A DNA stretch of 64,000 nt from Syngnathus acus (taxonomy: Eukaryota; Chordata; Actinopteri; Syngnathiformes; Syngnathidae). This document shows positions 61,314 through 64,000 of this stretch, piece by piece (position 1 is the first letter of the stretch; the number at the start of each line of letters is the position of its first letter). The notes beneath the pieces are model-generated. The model worked only from the letters and a program-made list of their open reading frames with translations, was not told the origin of the DNA and searched no databases. Position numbers and translations under genes: made by a program. The DNA lies in the NCBI RefSeq assembly GCF_901709675.1, contig NC_051090.1:4022342-4086341 (forward strand), given 5' to 3'.

Positions 61314-64000
61314 TCACTTGATCCTACTCTGTTTAACAAGGTCTTCCACCTCCTTCATGAAGCGCAGACACAGCTCGTCCTGCCACGGAGGGGCCACACA
61401 CTGCACGGCCATGGGCATACCTTGGCTACCTGACAATGCCTACACACAAACGCACACAGGGCACATATGAGGGCAGAGAAATTCCGAGACGCAAGACAGC
61501 AGTGAGGCCACAGTCTGCTGTCGCCACCTGTTGACTGACAGTGGAACTACATCTAATATACTACATCTACTATTTATCTGAGCAGAAACTTACCCAATTC
61601 ATGAGATGGACACCGTATGTAAATTTCACACCTGTTACTGTTTTATGTAAAAGGCAAAAAATATCATCCACAGCTAAAATGGGACAAAATGTGTTCATGC
61701 TGATGATGTGATGCAACAGTGTGCATTAACATAAACGCGTCAATAAACTAATAAAGAGAAAAACTGGCCTCTGGGAGAGCATCAATCAAAAATGTAACTA
61801 ACATGTAGCACAGAAATGGTGATTATTCATGAAATGTTTCCCAGTCCCGGCTCCCTTTTTGCATGTTGCATTACCTGTTTGAAAAGCTTGTCCCAGTGGT
61901 CCCGATGGAAGCCTTCATAATGGCGCAATTCCTCCTCATCCTCTGCTGTCACCGTGGAAACAGGAACGACGCCAGCAGGAAAATTGAGCAGATTGTAGAG
62001 AGCCGTGAAAGACGCATTAACTGGACAGAAAGATAAAGAAAAAATAGGTCAAAACTAGGATATGAAGAACGTGATTTTTTCTGGGCACATAATAAATTGC
62101 GATGTCCGTACGCGTAAGCCTGCCGCAGTACAAGAAGTTGTAAGCAGGTCCTAACATGGGGCAGAGCAGCACGTCGATGTTGCATCGTCTCCATTCGGCC
62201 AGGGTCTCATCTATGTAGTTCTGACGAACACACGTAAATAAAACCTTCAGTGTCTCCTTCTGCACGTGCTCAAACGTCATCTGCTCACCTGCACAGCCAC
62301 ATGTTGCTCCCACAGCTTCACAACAGACCTGAAACATGAGCAAAGAGAGTATTAGCGTGTGCCATCATTGACGAAGAAAGCTTGAAAGTTCTCACCCGGC
62401 TCCAGTGGAGCATTGCAGGAGGAGAGAACCGCGAGGAGACTGCGGACAGAAAAAAAAAAAAGACTCTGAGACAGAGCAGTTCTGCAGCTCAAAAAAAGAC
62501 GTCTCACCAGAGGTCTGATCAGGAACGAGAGGATCTTCCTCAGCCACCGAGGAAGATAGAGAGGAAGCACTTGAAGTTTGAGACAAGGATCAAAAGGTCC
62601 CCCCTTCCTAAAAGTATGAGAGTTTGAAACCACAGTGTCAGAGTGATTTATTTAAAGTGATTTATGGTAATAGTCTCCTAAGTGACACACAAATCGATAA
62701 AACAATTAACTTAAACTGAAATGTAACATTAAACTACGATTGTAATTCACTGAGTCACTTAAAGAAACGCTTCTCGTATGCCTGTGTTATACTGCCCCCT
62801 GGTGGCCCAGACGAACATACCAGATTGTGCAAGACTTACAGTTTTTGTACCAGAGAGGCGCCTCCATCTCCAAAGATGCCATTGGATATGAGCAAAAATG
62901 CATCCTTAATCCTCAGATGATTGTATGGCACCACCTTTGTGTTCACAGAATCATATTAGAAATCTAAAAACACACTTTACTGGTGCGCTTACGGTGAGGT
63001 TTTACCGTATGGCCCGCCTGCTCCAACAAATCCCTGACTTCTCTGAGGCTTCGGGTCATGCTCGGTGTCAGTTGCGTGATGCCGTCGTTTTCCACGTAGC
63101 CGATCCTCAGAGGCTTGGCGCTCTTATACACCTGACATACATGCCACAGTTAGAATAACTTAAATAAATTTAGACAACATGCTCATTTTTTTCTGTGTAC
63201 AGGATCCAGTAAACCTCAATTACTTTTAAGTTTGAAAGTGTTTAAAAAGTTTGAAAGTTTGTCTAAACTATATTAATATTTATTTACAATGACTTTGATG
63301 GGAAAGTTGCCCCAGCCAACATGGCCGCCACATTAACGCAATTTTTAGCCTGAACAGGACCAGTCTCTGCCTGTAGATGGCGCCAAATTGCAACTAATTC
63401 TGGAACAAGCGGACTCGTGACGGTTAGCAAACATTAACGCATATAAAAGTGATTTAGATGACCGCTATAAAAGATCTTGTGACAATCCGTAAATGATTCT
63501 GTGAGGACACACCTGCATATTAAAAGGCAGGGGCGGGATAGTTGGGTCCAGGTCAAACATGTGGTCGCAGAGCAGCGCCTGCATACACAGAGCCAAGCCG
63601 TCCACATCCTTTGCCATTGGCCCAGAACTTGTCAACACTAAATGCACCACAAAAATAGACATACTGTCATGAAGAGTACAATCAATACACATTAACACTT
63701 TAGAACTTAGGAAACACATTTTAACTTATTAAAACATGTTAAACAGCACAAACAGATAAGTTACTCACCTGACTTTTGTCCCGGACTGACAGTGCTAACG
63801 CCCTGTTTGCTAGGGCACAAATAGGACATTTTATTGTGAGAGTTGAATGCCAGCTCATAAAAGTGAAGACAGAAAGACGATGGATAACCTGACTCGGCCC
63901 ACTGTTGGCTTGAAGCCACAGATCCCGCAGAAGGCAGCGGGGATACGAATGCTGCCGCCGATATCGTTGCCTATGCCGAGGATGGAGCCGCCGCCCCCAA
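61314..64000 (-). CDS. faah: Fatty acid amide hydrolase, 3' part (5' end outside window)
   Basis: Exons, 5' to 3' on minus: 63889-64000 (runs past the edge), 63769-63809, 63513-63637, 63006-63131, 62840-62934, 62508-62607, 62396-62439, 62289-62328, 62112-62220, 61875-62020, 61314-61439. Phases agree across all eleven, giving about 354 residues. The amidase signature [20 protein letters not shown] contains the nucleophilic serine (codon 63951-63953, equivalent to Ser241). The catalytic lysine and cis-serine would lie on exons outside the window. FAAH-type strings are [40 protein letters not shown] and [18 protein letters not shown]. The enzyme hydrolyses anandamide and other fatty acid amides at ER-type membranes. 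FAAH fits better than FAAH2, and it also adjoins DMBX1 on human 1p33. Two short exons (44 and 40 nt) are the weakest joins. Confidence 0.94.
62792..62805 (-). promoter_or_regulatory. CTCF core motif, perfect consensus, reverse orientation
   Basis: CTGCCCCCTGGTGG on plus is CCACCAGGGGGCAG on minus, matching the CTCF core at all 14 positions. It lies in a faah intron. Its orientation opposes the forward site at 31924. Confidence 0.5.
63370..63383 (+). promoter_or_regulatory. CTCF-like motif (one mismatch) in faah intron
   Basis: CCTGTAGATGGCGC differs from the core consensus at one position (T for A). Motif only. Confidence 0.2.

Overview
This 64 kb window is nuclear DNA from a ray-finned fish, most likely a percomorph. 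The evidence is six vertebrate-type split genes with GT-AG introns (many only 80-150 bp), hAT-type MITE debris typical of teleosts, abundant short microsatellites and homopolymers, and protein sequences that align end to end with known vertebrate families. Species cannot be fixed from the sequence alone. No bacterial, viral, CRISPR or operon-like features were seen.

Layout, left to right. (1) 86-5191, minus strand: complete hook1 (22 coding exons, 716 aa, dynein adaptor). (2) 6573-8502, plus strand: a RING/transmembrane E3 ligase of the RNF170 family, divergent from hook1. (3) 8991-15634, minus strand: complete pfas (25 coding exons, 1315 aa, de novo purine synthesis), convergent with the RNF170-like gene. 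(4) 15635-18384: pfas leader, a 288-bp hAT MITE with a perfect 8-bp target-site duplication, and the probable ipo13 3' UTR. (5) 18385-30333, minus strand: complete ipo13 (22 coding exons, 962 aa, nuclear transport receptor), with a non-coding first exon near 30.7 kb. (6) About 30.8-51.8 kb: a gene-poor stretch of about 21 kb with several complex, homeodomain-site-rich blocks that look like conserved non-coding elements, an orphan CpG-rich patch and several small repeats. (7) 51.8-56.6 kb, plus strand: dmbx1, with a recognisable promoter, a non-coding leader exon, and a 396-aa paired-like K50 homeodomain protein with an OAR tail. (8) 61314-64000, minus strand: the 3' part of faah (11 exons in the window; the gene runs off the right edge), convergent with dmbx1.

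The coding joins of hook1, pfas, ipo13 and dmbx1 were made by hand from splice sites. Each sums to an exact multiple of three with consistent phases, which is strong support for the models. The genes are not functionally co-ordinated: they are a syntenic block. HOOK1, IPO13, DMBX1 and FAAH all lie on human chromosome arm 1p. RNF170 in human sits head-to-head with HOOK3, so its relative beside hook1 here looks like an ancient duplicate (ohnologue) of that pair.

The most interesting non-coding signals are a pair of convergent CTCF-type motifs (about 31.9 kb on plus, 62.8 kb on minus) that bracket the desert and dmbx1, the candidate enhancers in the desert, and a perfect 12-bp-arm hairpin at 43.68 kb. 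I found no convincing undescribed multi-gene system.
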